A DNA stretch of 64,000 nt from CANKJK01 sp040081715 (GCA_040081715.1 JBEBFY010000013.1:1-64000); one strand, 5' to 3'. Shown: positions 1-8,965, numbered from the stretch's first letter. A program made the numbers and translations. The notes: generated from the letters alone by a model not told the origin.

Positions 1-89
1 TCCGCCGCCCTGCTCTGCCTGCGTCAGCCTGTTTCTCTGCACGCGTTCATCCAGCCTAGCGTTCCAACCTCTTCAAAGGACACGTGCAC

Positions 90-386
90 ATGAGACTCTA
101 CGTAGGCAATCTCTCGTACAACACCGGCGAGCAGCAGCTCGAATCCCTCTTTTCGGCCCACGGCGCCATCGAATCCGTGAAACTGATCCGTGACCAGATG
201 ACCGGGCAGTCCCGTGGTTTCGGCTTCGTCGAAATGTCGACGGAGGATCAGGGCCGCGCCGCGATCCAGACGCTCGACCAGTTCGAGTTCGAAGGCCGCC
301 GGCTGACTGTGAACGAGGCCAAGCCGATGGAACGCCGCGAAGGCGGCGGCGGTGGTGGCCGGCAGCAGCGCGAAGCGCGCTGGTAA
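90..386 (+). CDS. RRM-domain RNA-binding protein
   Basis: A 98-residue single RNA-recognition-motif protein that probably binds single-stranded RNA in the cytoplasm. RNP2 (LYVGNL, residues 3-8) and RNP1 (RGFGFVEM, residues 42-49) are both intact, and the fold is followed by a short Gly-rich, basic tail after about residue 85. This is the usual layout of small bacterial RRM proteins, often linked to cold shock. I chose the ATG at 90 because AAAGGA at 75-80 is well spaced for it; a GTG six bases upstream lies too close. It is monocistronic and followed by a strong hairpin. The family call is firm; its RNA targets are unknown. Confidence 0.93.
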   Translation: MRLYVGNLSYNTGEQQLESLFSAHGAIESVKLIRDQMTGQSRGFGFVEMSTEDQGRAAIQTLDQFEFEGRRLTVNEAKPMERREGGGGGGRQQREARW

Positions 387-419
387 CACACTGGCGGGCG
401 CTCCCCGCGCCCTGCAGTT

Positions 420-459
420 CAACGACGGCCGCCACGCATGTTGGCGGCCGTTGTCGTTT
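420..459 (+). terminator. Stem-loop terminator after the RRM gene
   Basis: Arms at 420-433 and 443-456 pair over 14 positions, with one mismatch and one G-T pair, around a 9-base loop. A short T run (457-459) follows. It lies 33 bases after the RRM stop codon and just before the convergent modC end, so it may serve both directions. The T tract is short, so efficiency is uncertain. Confidence 0.55.
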
Positions 460-467
460 CTGCCGCG

Positions 468-1559
468 CTACGCGCGTGTCGAGACGATACGGCAGGAGTG
501 GGTCTTGATCACCAGCCACACTCGCTGACCCGCGGCCAGCGCAAGTGATTCGCTGGCACCGGGCGTGAGGTGCACTTCGAACGTGGCGCCGGCCTGGACG
601 AACAGGATGACGGTCGCCCCCTCGCGCTGCATCGAGACAATCATCCCCGCCAGCACGTTGCGGGCGCTGATGCCCTGAGGCTCCTGGTTTGCCAGCAGAA
701 TGTCACCCGCGCGAACCGCGATACGGACGCGTGCACCTGGCTCAGCCCTGGCCCTGGGCACCTCGAGCTCGACGTCACAACCGGCCAGGCGGCAACGCAT
801 CGACCCGGCATCGGGCCGGACACTCCTCACCGTCGCGTCGAAGAAGTTCTCGAACCCCGCGAGCCGGGCCTGCGGTTCGTGGGCCGGCGCCTCGAGGACC
901 TCCTCGGGAGTCCCTTCGGCCAGGACCGTTCCGTTCTCCAGCACGATGACGTGCTCCGCCAGCGCGAACACCTCCCGGTGGGCATGCGTGACGTACAGGA
1001 TGGGGATGCCCCTGGCGGCATTCCAGGTCCGCAGGTCCTCGATGATCCGCGACTGCGAGACGTGGTCCAGAGCTGACAGCGGCTCGTCCAGCAGCAGCAG
1101 CGCTGGATCGGTCACAAGGGACCGTGCCAGGGCGGTCCGCTGACGCTCTCCCCCGGAGATCTCCCCGGGCCAACGGTCAAGCAGATGCGCGATCCGGAAC
1201 GAGGTGGCGATAGCCTGGGTCTTTACACGGCGTGCATCGAGTGCGAGCGATGCGAGGCCGTAGTGGATGTTCTGTTCCACCGTCATGTGTGGAAACAGCG
1301 CCAGCTGCTGGAAGACGTAGCCGACGTTGCGCTGCCCCGGGTGCAGGTTGACGCCACGGCCCGCATCGAACAGCACGTGCTCGCCAATCGCGACCCGCCC
1401 GGCATCCGGGCGCCGGAACCCAGCGAGGCACCGCAGCACCGTGGTCTTTCCGGACCCGGAGGCGCCGAAGAGCATCGTGATCCCCGGCGCGGCGGAGAAG
1501 TCCACATCGAGCTGGAAGTCACGCGCGAGACGCGCCCGAATCGTGGCCCTCAGCGTCAT
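468..1559 (-). CDS. modC: Molybdate ABC transporter ATP-binding protein ModC
   Basis: The 363-residue ATPase subunit that energises molybdate import. Visible motifs are Walker A GASGSGKTT (32-40), the Q-loop near FQQ (83-85), signature SGGERQR (135-141) and Walker B LLLLDEP (about 153-159). The C-terminal region after about residue 290 has the length and pattern of the oxyanion-binding Mop/TOBE domain typical of ModC. The ATG overlaps the modB stop as ATGA (1556-1559), so the two are translationally coupled. Order modA-modB-modC matches the classical operon. The longer reading frame running into modB is only an open frame over modB and is not a fusion. Confidence 0.95.
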   Translation of the reverse strand: MTLRATIRARLARDFQLDVDFSAAPGITMLFGASGSGKTTVLRCLAGFRRPDAGRVAIGEHVLFDAGRGVNLHPGQRNVGYVFQQLALFPHMTVEQNIHYGLASLALDARRVKTQAIATSFRIAHLLDRWPGEISGGERQRTALARSLVTDPALLLLDEPLSALDHVSQSRIIEDLRTWNAARGIPILYVTHAHREVFALAEHVIVLENGTVLAEGTPEEVLEAPAHEPQARLAGFENFFDATVRSVRPDAGSMRCRLAGCDVELEVPRARAEPGARVRIAVRAGDILLANQEPQGISARNVLAGMIVSMQREGATVILFVQAGATFEVHLTPGASESLALAAGQRVWLVIKTHSCRIVSTRA

Positions 1560-2230
1560 GAGATCCGCGTGACGGACCAGGGCTTGCGGGTGAGCGCGTA
1601 CACGGCAGACAGCACCGCGAACGAGAACAGCAGCAGCAGCAACGCCGTCGCATTCGCGGCGCCGTACTGAAATCCCTGCACCTGATCGTAGATGGCGATC
1701 GACACCGTGCGCGTGACGCCCGGAAGATTGCCGCCCACCATCAGGACCACGCCAAACTCGCCGAGCGTGTGGGCAAAGCTCAGCACGATGCCGGTGATGA
1801 CACCTTCGATCGATAACGGGATGATGATGCGGACAAACGTCCGCCACCGTGAGCTCCCGAGCAGGGACGAGGCTTCGACCAGGCTGGCGTCCACCTGGGA
1901 AAATGCCGACGCGATGGGCTGCACCATGAAGGGCAGGCTGTACAGAAGGGAGGCCAGGACGAGTCCCTCGAAGGTGAAGGCGAGCCCATGCCCGGTCCAG
2001 CGCTCCCACGCGCGACCGATGGGGCTGCGTAGTCCGATGGCCATGAGCACGTAGAACCCCAGCACCGTGGGCGGCAGCACCAGGGGAAGCGCCACCACCG
2101 CCTCGACCAGGAACTTCCAGCGCCAGCGCGAGAACGCCAGCCAGTAGGCGATCGGGAGGCCGATCACCAACAGGGTGACGCACACAATCACCGCGAGCCG
2201 GACGGTGAGGCCGATGGCTTGCCAATCCAT
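1556..2230 (-). CDS. modB: Molybdate ABC transporter permease ModB
   Basis: A 224-residue inner-membrane permease with about five to six hydrophobic spans. It carries the BPD-transporter EAA-type loop around ASLVEASSLLGSSRWRTF, which docks on ModC, and the sequence GGNLPGVTRTVSIAIYD typical of ModB C-terminal halves. It sits 9 bases after modA and overlaps modC by 4 bases. Together with ModA and ModC it forms the high-affinity molybdate importer, which makes sense beside the molybdenum hydroxylase genes at 14-17 kb. Confidence 0.95.
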   Translation of the reverse strand: MDWQAIGLTVRLAVIVCVTLLVIGLPIAYWLAFSRWRWKFLVEAVVALPLVLPPTVLGFYVLMAIGLRSPIGRAWERWTGHGLAFTFEGLVLASLLYSLPFMVQPIASAFSQVDASLVEASSLLGSSRWRTFVRIIIPLSIEGVITGIVLSFAHTLGEFGVVLMVGGNLPGVTRTVSIAIYDQVQGFQYGAANATALLLLLFSFAVLSAVYALTRKPWSVTRIS

Positions 2231-2239
2231 CGTGTGTGG

Positions 2240-3064
2240 CTAGCGCGCGGGCACGCCCGGGGCCGACAGGCGAAAGCCGTTTGCCTGCATCAGGCGAACG
2301 GCCTCCGGCGTCCTCAAAGAGGCCAGGAATGCGCGAGCCCCATCCTTATGGCGCGAGGCCCTGATGACGACGGCCGCCTGCGTGATGGGGGGATGGAATG
2401 TCTCTGGCACTTCGTAGTACAAGCCGCGCTCCTTCAAGCCAGGCGCCAGCGCCAGGGATAGCGCGATGATGCCGGCATCGGCGTTCCCGGATTCGACGAA
2501 CTGGGCCGCCTGGGCCACATTCTCTCCGCGAACAAGCTTGCCGACGACGCGTTCGTAGAGGTGTTGATGCTGCAGGGCCGCAACGGCGGCCCGGCCGTAC
2601 GGGGCGTGATCAGGGTTCGCGATGGCAATCCGGCGAACGCCCGCGTCGAGCAGAGCCGCCAGCCCCCCGCCGACCTTCAACGCCCGGTCCTTTCTCGACC
2701 ACAGGACAATCCGGCCGGTCGCGTACTCGACGAGCGACCCGGGTTCGACGAGTCCGTCCGTGGCGAGCCGGCGGGGATATTCGATATCCGCGGAAAAGAA
2801 CAGATCGAAGGGCGCCCCGTTCTGAATCTGCGAGAAGAAGTTGCCCGACGACCCGTACGTGACCGTGACAGGCCGCCCCGTGGCGCGCCGGAAGCCTTCC
2901 GCCAACTCGGGCATCACGTGCTGGAGATCCGCAGCGGCCGCAACCGCAATGCCTGGCCCCACGGCGTCGTCCGGCCCTACCATCCGGCGCGCCATGAGAC
3001 CCGCCATGAGACCCATCGGCGCGCTCGCCAACGACAGTGCAAGCGCCAGCGGCAACCATCGCAT
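2240..3064 (-). CDS. modA: Molybdate-binding periplasmic protein ModA
   Basis: A 274-residue substrate-binding protein with an N-terminal hydrophobic export segment (residues 1-23), then AVAAAADLQHVMPELAEGF, the usual start of mature ModA. The motif TYGSSGNFFSQIQNGAPFD carries the serine and backbone groups that hold the oxyanion in this family, and IALSLA and FHPPITQAAV follow in the second lobe. It captures molybdate, and probably tungstate, in the periplasm for ModBC. The ATG at 3064 is preceded by TAGAAT on the coding strand (3071-3076) with only six bases between, so the transcript may be leaderless. Confidence 0.94.
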   Translation of the reverse strand: MRWLPLALALSLASAPMGLMAGLMARRMVGPDDAVGPGIAVAAAADLQHVMPELAEGFRRATGRPVTVTYGSSGNFFSQIQNGAPFDLFFSADIEYPRRLATDGLVEPGSLVEYATGRIVLWSRKDRALKVGGGLAALLDAGVRRIAIANPDHAPYGRAAVAALQHQHLYERVVGKLVRGENVAQAAQFVESGNADAGIIALSLALAPGLKERGLYYEVPETFHPPITQAAVVIRASRHKDGARAFLASLRTPEAVRLMQANGFRLSAPGVPAR

Positions 3065-3070
3065 CGGTGA

Positions 3071-3076
3071 ATTCTA
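3071..3076 (-). promoter_or_regulatory. -10 element of modABC (leaderless start)
   Basis: TAGAAT on the minus strand ends six bases before the modA ATG. With the usual 6-7 base spacing to the start point, transcription would begin at the start codon. No good -35 hexamer is visible. This is inferred from position only. Confidence 0.45.
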
Positions 3077-3179
3077 CCCTTCGGCCCGCAGGCGCTCATC
3101 GACAACCAGCGTATCGCGACCACTTTGCCCCTATACTCGCCGGCACGCTGGACCAGGCACCTTCAGGGAGATGGGGCGC

Positions 3180-4502
3180 ATGAGACGTACCGTTGCCGCT
3201 GCCGCGCTCGTTGCCGTGCTCCAATCCGTTTCGTCCGCTGAAGACTGGCCCGAGTACCGAGGCAAGGGCCGGCAAGGCGTCTGGACGGAGACGGGCATCA
3301 TCGAGACGCTGCCACCAGGAGGCCCTCCGGTCCTCTGGCGCACGCCGGTCAAGCAGGGCTTCAGCGGCCCGGCCGTGGCCAACGGGCGCGTGTTCCTCAC
3401 CGACTTCGACCAGACCAGCAACCTGCGCGGCACCGAGCGGCTGGTGGCCCTCGACGAAAAGACCGGCCGGATCCTCTGGACCCGCGAGTGGCCGGCGGAC
3501 TACGCCAAGTCCAAGGTCACCAACATGCCGCACGGCGGCCCCGGCGCCACGCCGACCGTGGACGGAGACCGCGTGTACGTGCTCGGGCGCGCGGGGAATC
3601 TGATGGCCATGAGCGTCAAGAGCGGCGAGCCGCTCTGGTCCACCGACTACGTCAAGGCCCACGGCATCGAGCTGGACTCCTGGGGTGCCGCGAGCGCACC
3701 GATCGTCGAGGGGGCCCTCGTCATCGGCCTCGTCGGCTCGAAGGTGGGCGTGGTCGCCTGGGACAAGCTGACGGGCAAGGAAGCGTGGCGGGCCGCGCCG
3801 TTCCAGGGCATGACCGGCACGGCGCCGCCGATCACCATTACGGCAGGCGGCGTGCGGCAGCTCATTGTCTGGAACCCGCAGGCGCTGGTGTCGCTCAACC
3901 CGGTTACCGGGGCCATCTACTGGCAGCAGCCGTTCGAGGCGTATCAGGGCACCAATCCCGCGCCCCCCGTATACAGCGCGCCCCACCTGCTGATCTCGAA
4001 TTTCACCTTCGGCTCCATGCTCATGAAGCTGGACGAGAAGACGCCCACGGCCACGATGGTGTGGAAGGGCAAGGGCGCCAACGAGATCGACACCGACGGC
4101 CTGCACGCGCTGCTCTCGCAGCCGGTGATCAACGGCGACTACATCTACGGCATCTGCAGCTACGGCCAGGCGAGGTGCCTGCGGCTGGGAACCGGCGAGC
4201 GGGTCTGGGAAACGCAGGAGATCACGAAGGAGCGCGCGCGCTTCTCGATGGCGCACCTCGTGCGCAACGGCGACCGCTACTTCATCACCAACGACCGGGG
4301 CGAAATCATCATCGGCCGCCTGACACCCGAAGGGTTCCAGCAAGTCAGTCGCGCACCGCTGCTGAAGCCCACGCTCGAGCCCTACAACCGGCGACAACTG
4401 GGCGTCATCGCCTGGGCCCATCCCGCCTACGCGAACCGGCACATCTACGTGCGGAACGACGAGGAGATCGTCGCCTTCTCCCTGTCCATGGGAGGCAAGT
4501 GA
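3180..4502 (+). CDS. Secreted PQQ-like beta-propeller repeat protein
   Basis: A 440-residue exported protein with a signal peptide (residues 1-18, ending VSSA) and then repeated tryptophan-docking blades such as LDEKTGRILWTREW, DKLTGKEAWR and LNPVTGAIYWQQP. This is the outer-membrane BamB/PQQ-like propeller fold. No helical catalytic insertions typical of true quinoprotein dehydrogenases are evident, so enzymatic PQQ use is unproven. The ATG at 3180 is preferred over 3171 because CAGGGAG at 3163-3169 is better spaced. TATACT at 3132-3137 could be the -10. It shares a stop/start (TGATG) with the MBL-like gene downstream and is a paralogue of the protein at 12737-14125. Confidence 0.85.
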   Translation: MRRTVAAAALVAVLQSVSSAEDWPEYRGKGRQGVWTETGIIETLPPGGPPVLWRTPVKQGFSGPAVANGRVFLTDFDQTSNLRGTERLVALDEKTGRILWTREWPADYAKSKVTNMPHGGPGATPTVDGDRVYVLGRAGNLMAMSVKSGEPLWSTDYVKAHGIELDSWGAASAPIVEGALVIGLVGSKVGVVAWDKLTGKEAWRAAPFQGMTGTAPPITITAGGVRQLIVWNPQALVSLNPVTGAIYWQQPFEAYQGTNPAPPVYSAPHLLISNFTFGSMLMKLDEKTPTATMVWKGKGANEIDTDGLHALLSQPVINGDYIYGICSYGQARCLRLGTGERVWETQEITKERARFSMAHLVRNGDRYFITNDRGEIIIGRLTPEGFQQVSRAPLLKPTLEPYNRRQLGVIAWAHPAYANRHIYVRNDEEIVAFSLSMGGK

Positions 4503-5428
4503 TGCGGCCACGCCTCGCCGTCTCGTTGGTCGCCGCCCTCGTGACGGTCAGCCTCGCCGCTGGCCCGGCCACCCAGACGCCGCCCAACACGGCGCGCATC
4601 ATGTCGATGAGCACGTTCGCCAACCTGTTCGTCGTGGTTGGGGACGGTACGAACTCGATTGCCATCGGCGGGGACGACGGCGTGGCGGTGGTCGATACCA
4701 AAGTGCCCGGATGGGGCAGGACCATGGCCGAGAAGATCGAGCTCGGCACCGAGGCGCCGATCACCACCATCATCAACACGAGCGTGCATCTGGCCGGCAG
4801 CAACCCCGAGATCACCACCGCCAGGGAGATCGTGGCGCACGAGCGGACCCGGGCACACATGGCCGCGCTCGAGGCCTTCAAAGGCCCAGGCGCGCGATTC
4901 CTACCGAACAGGACGTTTCAGGACACGCTGTCCCTGCCCTTCAAGACGCGTGGCGACGCGAACGGCACCAACCGGATTGATCTCTACTACTTCGGCCCAG
5001 CCCGCACGGATGGCGACACGGTCGTCGTGTTTCCGTCCTTCGGCATGGCGTTCCTGGGCGAGCTGTTCCCGTCTAAATCCGCGCCCGCCATCGACACGGC
5101 AAGGGGCGGGAGCGCCGTCGCCCTGCCGGAGACGCTGGACAAGGCCGTGCGAGCCCTAGGGGCTATCAAGGGGGTGACGATCCTTGTTCCCGGACGCGCG
5201 GCGCCACCGCCCACGCCCTACGTGATGTCGTGGATGACGTTGAAGGACCTGCAGGAGTACGCCGACTTCAATCGGGCGTTTCTCGCGAGCGTGAAGGCGT
5301 CGCTCGCGGCTGGCAGGAGCGTCGACGAGGCGATGGCCGGACTGTCGCTGCCTGAGCGCTTCAAGGCCTACGGCATGGATCGCGCACGCGAGAACGTGCT
5401 GGCGATCTATGCGGAACTGAAGAAGTAG
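4502..5428 (+). CDS. MBL-fold-like secreted protein lacking the metal site
   Basis: A 308-residue protein with a signal peptide (1-20) and the layout of secreted metallo-beta-lactamase-fold hydrolases: an early strand pair ending in GGDDGVAVVDTK (57-67), a NTSVHLAGSN segment (92-101) where the HxHxDH zinc motif belongs, and a late helical region. The segment is shorter than the canonical one and keeps only one His, so the binuclear metal site appears to be lost. The later PGHG-type turn reads VPGRAAP. It is probably a non-catalytic binding or scaffold relative. Its start codon overlaps the stop of the propeller gene, implying coupled expression and perhaps a complex. Confidence 0.7.
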   Translation: MRPRLAVSLVAALVTVSLAAGPATQTPPNTARIMSMSTFANLFVVVGDGTNSIAIGGDDGVAVVDTKVPGWGRTMAEKIELGTEAPITTIINTSVHLAGSNPEITTAREIVAHERTRAHMAALEAFKGPGARFLPNRTFQDTLSLPFKTRGDANGTNRIDLYYFGPARTDGDTVVVFPSFGMAFLGELFPSKSAPAIDTARGGSAVALPETLDKAVRALGAIKGVTILVPGRAAPPPTPYVMSWMTLKDLQEYADFNRAFLASVKASLAAGRSVDEAMAGLSLPERFKAYGMDRARENVLAIYAELKK

Positions 5429-5450
5429 GGATCCGCGCGTCGCGGATCCC
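5428..5450. terminator. Perfect hairpin between convergent genes
   Basis: GGGATCCGCG (5428-5437) and its exact complement (5441-5450) enclose a 3-base loop. It begins at the last base of the MBL-like stop codon and lies before the end of the convergent DinB-like gene. No T run follows on either strand, so it may act as a bidirectional barrier or as RNA 3'-end protection rather than as a classical intrinsic terminator. Confidence 0.5.
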
Positions 5451-5470
5451 CAGGCCGGAGTGGGTGGCGA

Positions 5471-6004
5471 TTACGGACGCTGGCTGGCCGGCGGCACGTG
5501 GCCGTTCAGCCGTAGATACACCACCATCTGGCCGTAGATGTCCCACGCATGGCCGATAAGGAAGTTCGCGACTCGGGCCCGGCTTGCCATGCCGCCCATG
5601 AACGGCGGCACCTTTACCTGCTCAAGGATGGAGTCCGCCGTCTGCTCGCTGAGCACGGCGGTGCCGTAGTCGAACGAGTCTTCCAGCGCCTTGATGACCT
5701 CCGCCTTCGCGGTGGCCTTCGGATTGATGGTAGGAGCCGCCGCCTTGCCGCCCAGCGACTTGAGGAAGTTGGCGTTGGCGCCGGCGATGTGCATCGCCTG
5801 GTCGCCGAAGCTCCGCTGGGCCGGCGTGGCCTTGAACCCGAACTTGTCTTCGGGCATCTCACTGGTGATCTTCACCATGGCGGTCTTCATGGCCGCCCAG
5901 TCACCCATGACCTCGGCCTTCACATCGGCTTTCTGCGCAAACGCCGGGGCAGACGCCATGGCGGCGCACGCAAGCACGATCGACACACGAATCATCTGTC
6001 TCAT
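5471..6004 (-). CDS. Exported DinB-superfamily protein
   Basis: A 177-residue protein with a clear signal peptide (1-23, ending APAFA) followed by a DinB/YfiT-like four-helix bundle. It shows the features of that fold: an early helix with DWAAMKTAMVKI, a QAMHIAGAN helix and GHAWDIYGQMVVYLR near the end. The His residues in the last two are the likely metal ligands. DinB-like proteins are often thiol- or metal-dependent transferases, but the substrate here is unknown. Export to the periplasm is common for the acidobacterial members. It is convergent with the MBL-like gene. Confidence 0.75.
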   Translation of the reverse strand: MRQMIRVSIVLACAAMASAPAFAQKADVKAEVMGDWAAMKTAMVKITSEMPEDKFGFKATPAQRSFGDQAMHIAGANANFLKSLGGKAAAPTINPKATAKAEVIKALEDSFDYGTAVLSEQTADSILEQVKVPPFMGGMASRARVANFLIGHAWDIYGQMVVYLRLNGHVPPASQRP

Positions 6005-6103
6005 CTCGGGACGTCCTCCAGTCAGGCAGTATAACGACCCTTCACGGGCTACGACGCCCGCGCCGGGGCCACTGACGGTTCCGGGCCAGTGGTTGAAACC
6101 TCC

Positions 6104-6454
6104 CTAGACCCACACCGCGGGTGGGGTGATCGCGTCTTCCGGGATGCGGCCCGGATCGGGACGGCCACTCCCTTCAAGGCGGCTGATGGCGCGGACCGTC
6201 ATGTCCTGGTCGCAGAGGATCTGGCAGGCCAGGCGAACGCCGGTCAGGCCCTTCGCCTCAAGGCGCTCCTTCTCGGCCGCCGTCATCGTGGACGGCTCTC
6301 CGCTCACGAACTCCACACGGCACGTGGTGCACCGGGCGTTACCGCCGCAGGCATGGAGGATGTCGACCTTGGCATCCTGGGCAATGGCGAGCACGAGGCG
6401 CTTACCGGCTGGCACGTCGAACGCGCCGTATCCTTCAACAGTCAGAGTGGGCAT
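6104..6454 (-). CDS. 2Fe-2S plant-type ferredoxin
   Basis: A 116-residue ferredoxin with ligands C36, C42 and C45 in ACGGNARCTTC and a fourth at C77 (LACQ). This is the C-x5-C-x2-C...C pattern of plant/vertebrate-type [2Fe-2S] ferredoxins. The ATG at 6454 starts exactly at the conserved first strand (MPTLTVEG); an in-frame extension upstream has no ferredoxin character and is left out. It stands alone between a DinB-like gene and the DUF5916 gene. Its partner reductase or oxygenase is not identifiable from neighbours. Confidence 0.88.
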   Translation of the reverse strand: MPTLTVEGYGAFDVPAGKRLVLAIAQDAKVDILHACGGNARCTTCRVEFVSGEPSTMTAAEKERLEAKGLTGVRLACQILCDQDMTVRAISRLEGSGRPDPGRIPEDAITPPAVWV

Positions 6455-6513
6455 GCCCTGATGATATCCGCGATGCTCCCGCGGGGTCCCGGCCGCCGTC
6501 ACGCCGGAGACGG

Positions 6514-8787
6514 TCAGAACCGCAGCAGGCGGGTCAGCTTCACCGCCAGGGTCCGGCTGAGCAGACCGGGATTCAGGGAGTCCGGCGTGTTGCGTCCGTC
6601 CGTGAAGACCACGAAGAAATCGCTGCCCGGGATGTACTCCCAGCGGAGACGCACGCTCGACGTCATGGTCCTGGCGCTCTGATTCCACTGCAGCAGGCTC
6701 ATGATCTGCATACGCGGCTGCGGCGTCACGATGATCCGTGTGCTGAGCAGGTTCGCGTCGAAGTCCCCGTACGGGAGTGACACACGGTTGAACGAGACGC
6801 TCGGCTCCATCACGAAGCGCGGCGAGAAGCTCAGGCGGCCGCTGTAGCTGACGGCCGTGCGGTCGCCGTTGTAGAGCGTGCCGGTCTGGGCGCTCACCGT
6901 CCCGGCCACCTTCCGCTGGTTTCCGAGGGTGTAGGACACTCGGAAGGTCTCGTAGTTGAACCGGTCGCGCGGAATCCGGACACCGGGCGAGATCGTGAAG
7001 GCCGCGGGTATGAACTCGTACTGATCGGTATAGGTGGCGGAAAACCTGTCGCTGTTGTGCAGGTCGATCGCGAACTCCGCCTGGTTGTTGCGGTTCTCGA
7101 TCTGACTCGACGCCGAGTTGGTGATGTAGTCGAGGTTGTAGGTCCAGAAGAACTGGCGGATGTGCTTGTGCTTCTTGAGCCGGGGGCTGAAGCGGAGCGA
7201 GGCCGAGGAATTGCGATAGTCGGGTCGGCGCACAAAACCCATCTCGGGCGCGAAGTCCTTCCCGATCTTCAACTGCTCGATCTCGATGCCGTACCGGTCA
7301 GGCACATAACCGAACCTGGCGCGGTAGCTGACCGTGTCGCTCGCACCCGCACGCGGCTCTGATGTCCGGGCGAAGTACAGGTTGTTCTCGATGTTGTCGT
7401 AGAAGCGGAAGTTGGCGTCCACACCGCCCGAGAAGCTCTCGGTGCCCAGGCCGCCGGGACTCCGCATCGTCGTGATGACGCCGATGTTGCTGCGGCGCAG
7501 GACCTGCCGGCGCACACGGGCGGCGGTGAAATTGGTACTCGCCGTGCGCGCTTCCGGCTTCTCGCCGGTCTGGATGTTGAGGAGGCCGATCTCGAAGCCC
7601 TTGGCGCGTCCGGTCACGCGGCCACCGAGGCGGACCGGGATCACGGACCCGTTGTTGAGGCCGATGCGCCGGCTGAAGAAGAGCGTCGGCACCTCCGCAA
7701 CGCCGTCCATGTTCGAGCCGGTCCCCTGACCGGCAAAGCCGAAGTTGCCGAGGCCCTCGAGGAAGAAGTCCCGCTTCTCCGGAAAGAACAGGCTGAAGCG
7801 GGTGAGGTTCACCTGCTGCACGTCCTCTTCCACCTGCGCGAAGTCGGTGTTGACCGTCATGTCGGCGGTGAGACCGCGCGTGATGCCGTACTTGAAGTCG
7901 AACCCGCCGTTGGCCGTCAGGTCGTTGCTGAACGGCTGCGCCGCGGTCTTGTCCGTCGTCAGTGACGTGATCCCGTAGGGCTTGAGCTCGAGGTTCATCG
8001 TGTTGGACGGCGTCTCCACCCCCACCAGCGTGGCGGCCGTCGACAGGATGTTGATGCCCGGGCCGCCATAGGCCACCGGCACGGGGTTGATGTACGACAT
8101 CTCGTTCTTCCACTTGGTGGTCCGGCGGGCATTGAAGCCCCACACCTGCGGCCCCGATCCGGTGTACCGGAGGGACTTGAACGGAATGACCATCTCGAAC
8201 GACCAGCCGTCCTTCGCGTCCGCCTGCTTGACGTTCCAGATGGTGTTCCAGGCGCCGTTGGGCGAACCATCCGTGATGAGCTGGTCACGGAACCCACCCA
8301 CCGAGTTCACCTGGAAGTTAAAGGCGTTGCGCCGGTCGTAGAAGGTGTCGAGGACCAGCATGATGTTGTCGTCGTTGGTCAGCCCCTGCGCGTCGCGCCG
8401 CAGCTCGGTGCCGATGCGTCGCTCCGGGTGCGTTTCGTGCAGATACATCCCGATGTAGAGACTCGTGTCGTCGAAGAACACCCACACGTCTGTCGGCTCG
8501 GTCGCCGGAGCTCCGGGCTGCGGCGTCTGCTGGATCCAGCCGCCTGCGGCAGGCACCGTTTCGTAAATGGACTCGTCCAGCTTGCCGTCGACCCGCAGGG
8601 GCTCCGTGATCCGGACGGCGCGGAGCGTCGCACGGTTCTGCGCGTCCCTGGAAATGGTGGCCGGTCCGGCCGGCGGAGCCGGCGCGTCAATCAGGGCCGG
8701 CAGCGGGCGCGATTGGGCCGAAGCGATGACAGCACTGGCCGCAAGAATCAGAGCGGCAATGCCGCAGCTGGAGCGAAGACGAATCAT
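6514..8787 (-). CDS. DUF5916 protein: CBM9-like domain plus outer-membrane barrel
   Basis: A 757-residue exported protein. After a signal peptide (1-24, ending VIASAQ) comes a carbohydrate-binding-family-9-like domain (about 45-260; RITEPLRVDGKLDESIYE, WVFFDDTSLYIGMYLHE). A long C-terminal region of alternating aromatic and polar strands follows and ends in VKLTRLLRF, as in an outer-membrane beta barrel. FFPEKRDFFLEG is a hallmark of DUF5916. Function is unproven; family members are thought to sit at the cell surface and may bind glycans. I chose the ATG at 8787 because it gives a normal signal peptide. It is divergent from the cytochrome operon. Confidence 0.88.
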   Translation of the reverse strand: MIRLRSSCGIAALILAASAVIASAQSRPLPALIDAPAPPAGPATISRDAQNRATLRAVRITEPLRVDGKLDESIYETVPAAGGWIQQTPQPGAPATEPTDVWVFFDDTSLYIGMYLHETHPERRIGTELRRDAQGLTNDDNIMLVLDTFYDRRNAFNFQVNSVGGFRDQLITDGSPNGAWNTIWNVKQADAKDGWSFEMVIPFKSLRYTGSGPQVWGFNARRTTKWKNEMSYINPVPVAYGGPGINILSTAATLVGVETPSNTMNLELKPYGITSLTTDKTAAQPFSNDLTANGGFDFKYGITRGLTADMTVNTDFAQVEEDVQQVNLTRFSLFFPEKRDFFLEGLGNFGFAGQGTGSNMDGVAEVPTLFFSRRIGLNNGSVIPVRLGGRVTGRAKGFEIGLLNIQTGEKPEARTASTNFTAARVRRQVLRRSNIGVITTMRSPGGLGTESFSGGVDANFRFYDNIENNLYFARTSEPRAGASDTVSYRARFGYVPDRYGIEIEQLKIGKDFAPEMGFVRRPDYRNSSASLRFSPRLKKHKHIRQFFWTYNLDYITNSASSQIENRNNQAEFAIDLHNSDRFSATYTDQYEFIPAAFTISPGVRIPRDRFNYETFRVSYTLGNQRKVAGTVSAQTGTLYNGDRTAVSYSGRLSFSPRFVMEPSVSFNRVSLPYGDFDANLLSTRIIVTPQPRMQIMSLLQWNQSARTMTSSVRLRWEYIPGSDFFVVFTDGRNTPDSLNPGLLSRTLAVKLTRLLRF

Positions 8788-8948
8788 GGAGCCGAAACCT
8801 TCAGTCAGAAGCAAGCAGGGTGGGCGGATTACACAAACTTTGATCGTATCCCCTACCGTAAGGACAGCCAGTGCCGAGGGGGTGCCCGAGACATCTCGCG
8901 ACACCACAGCACGGCCCAGGATGGCCACGGTAAGCCCCTGGGCTCACC

Positions 8949-8965
8949 CTTAAGGGCCCGTTAAG
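8949..8965 (+). promoter_or_regulatory. Direct-repeat response-regulator box (PmrA/QseB type)
   Basis: Two hexamers, CTTAAG (8949-8954) and GTTAAG (8960-8965), are separated by five bases, giving an 11-bp period. This is the CTTAA-N-N5-CTTAA direct-repeat arrangement bound by PmrA/QseB-class OmpR regulators. It lies 46 bp before the first gene of an operon that encodes such a regulator, so autoregulation is likely. The hexamer match is seen; binding is inferred. Confidence 0.5.

Noticed and set aside
468..2225. A single 585-codon open frame covering modC and most of modB
   Set aside because: Only the part after 1559 (minus strand) encodes ModC; the rest is modB read in the wrong frame. The ATGA overlap shows two genes.
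6455..6688. N-terminal extension of the 2Fe-2S ferredoxin
   Set aside because: The extra 78 codons are not ferredoxin-like and overlap the DUF5916 coding strand; the ATG at 6454 starts at the conserved strand.
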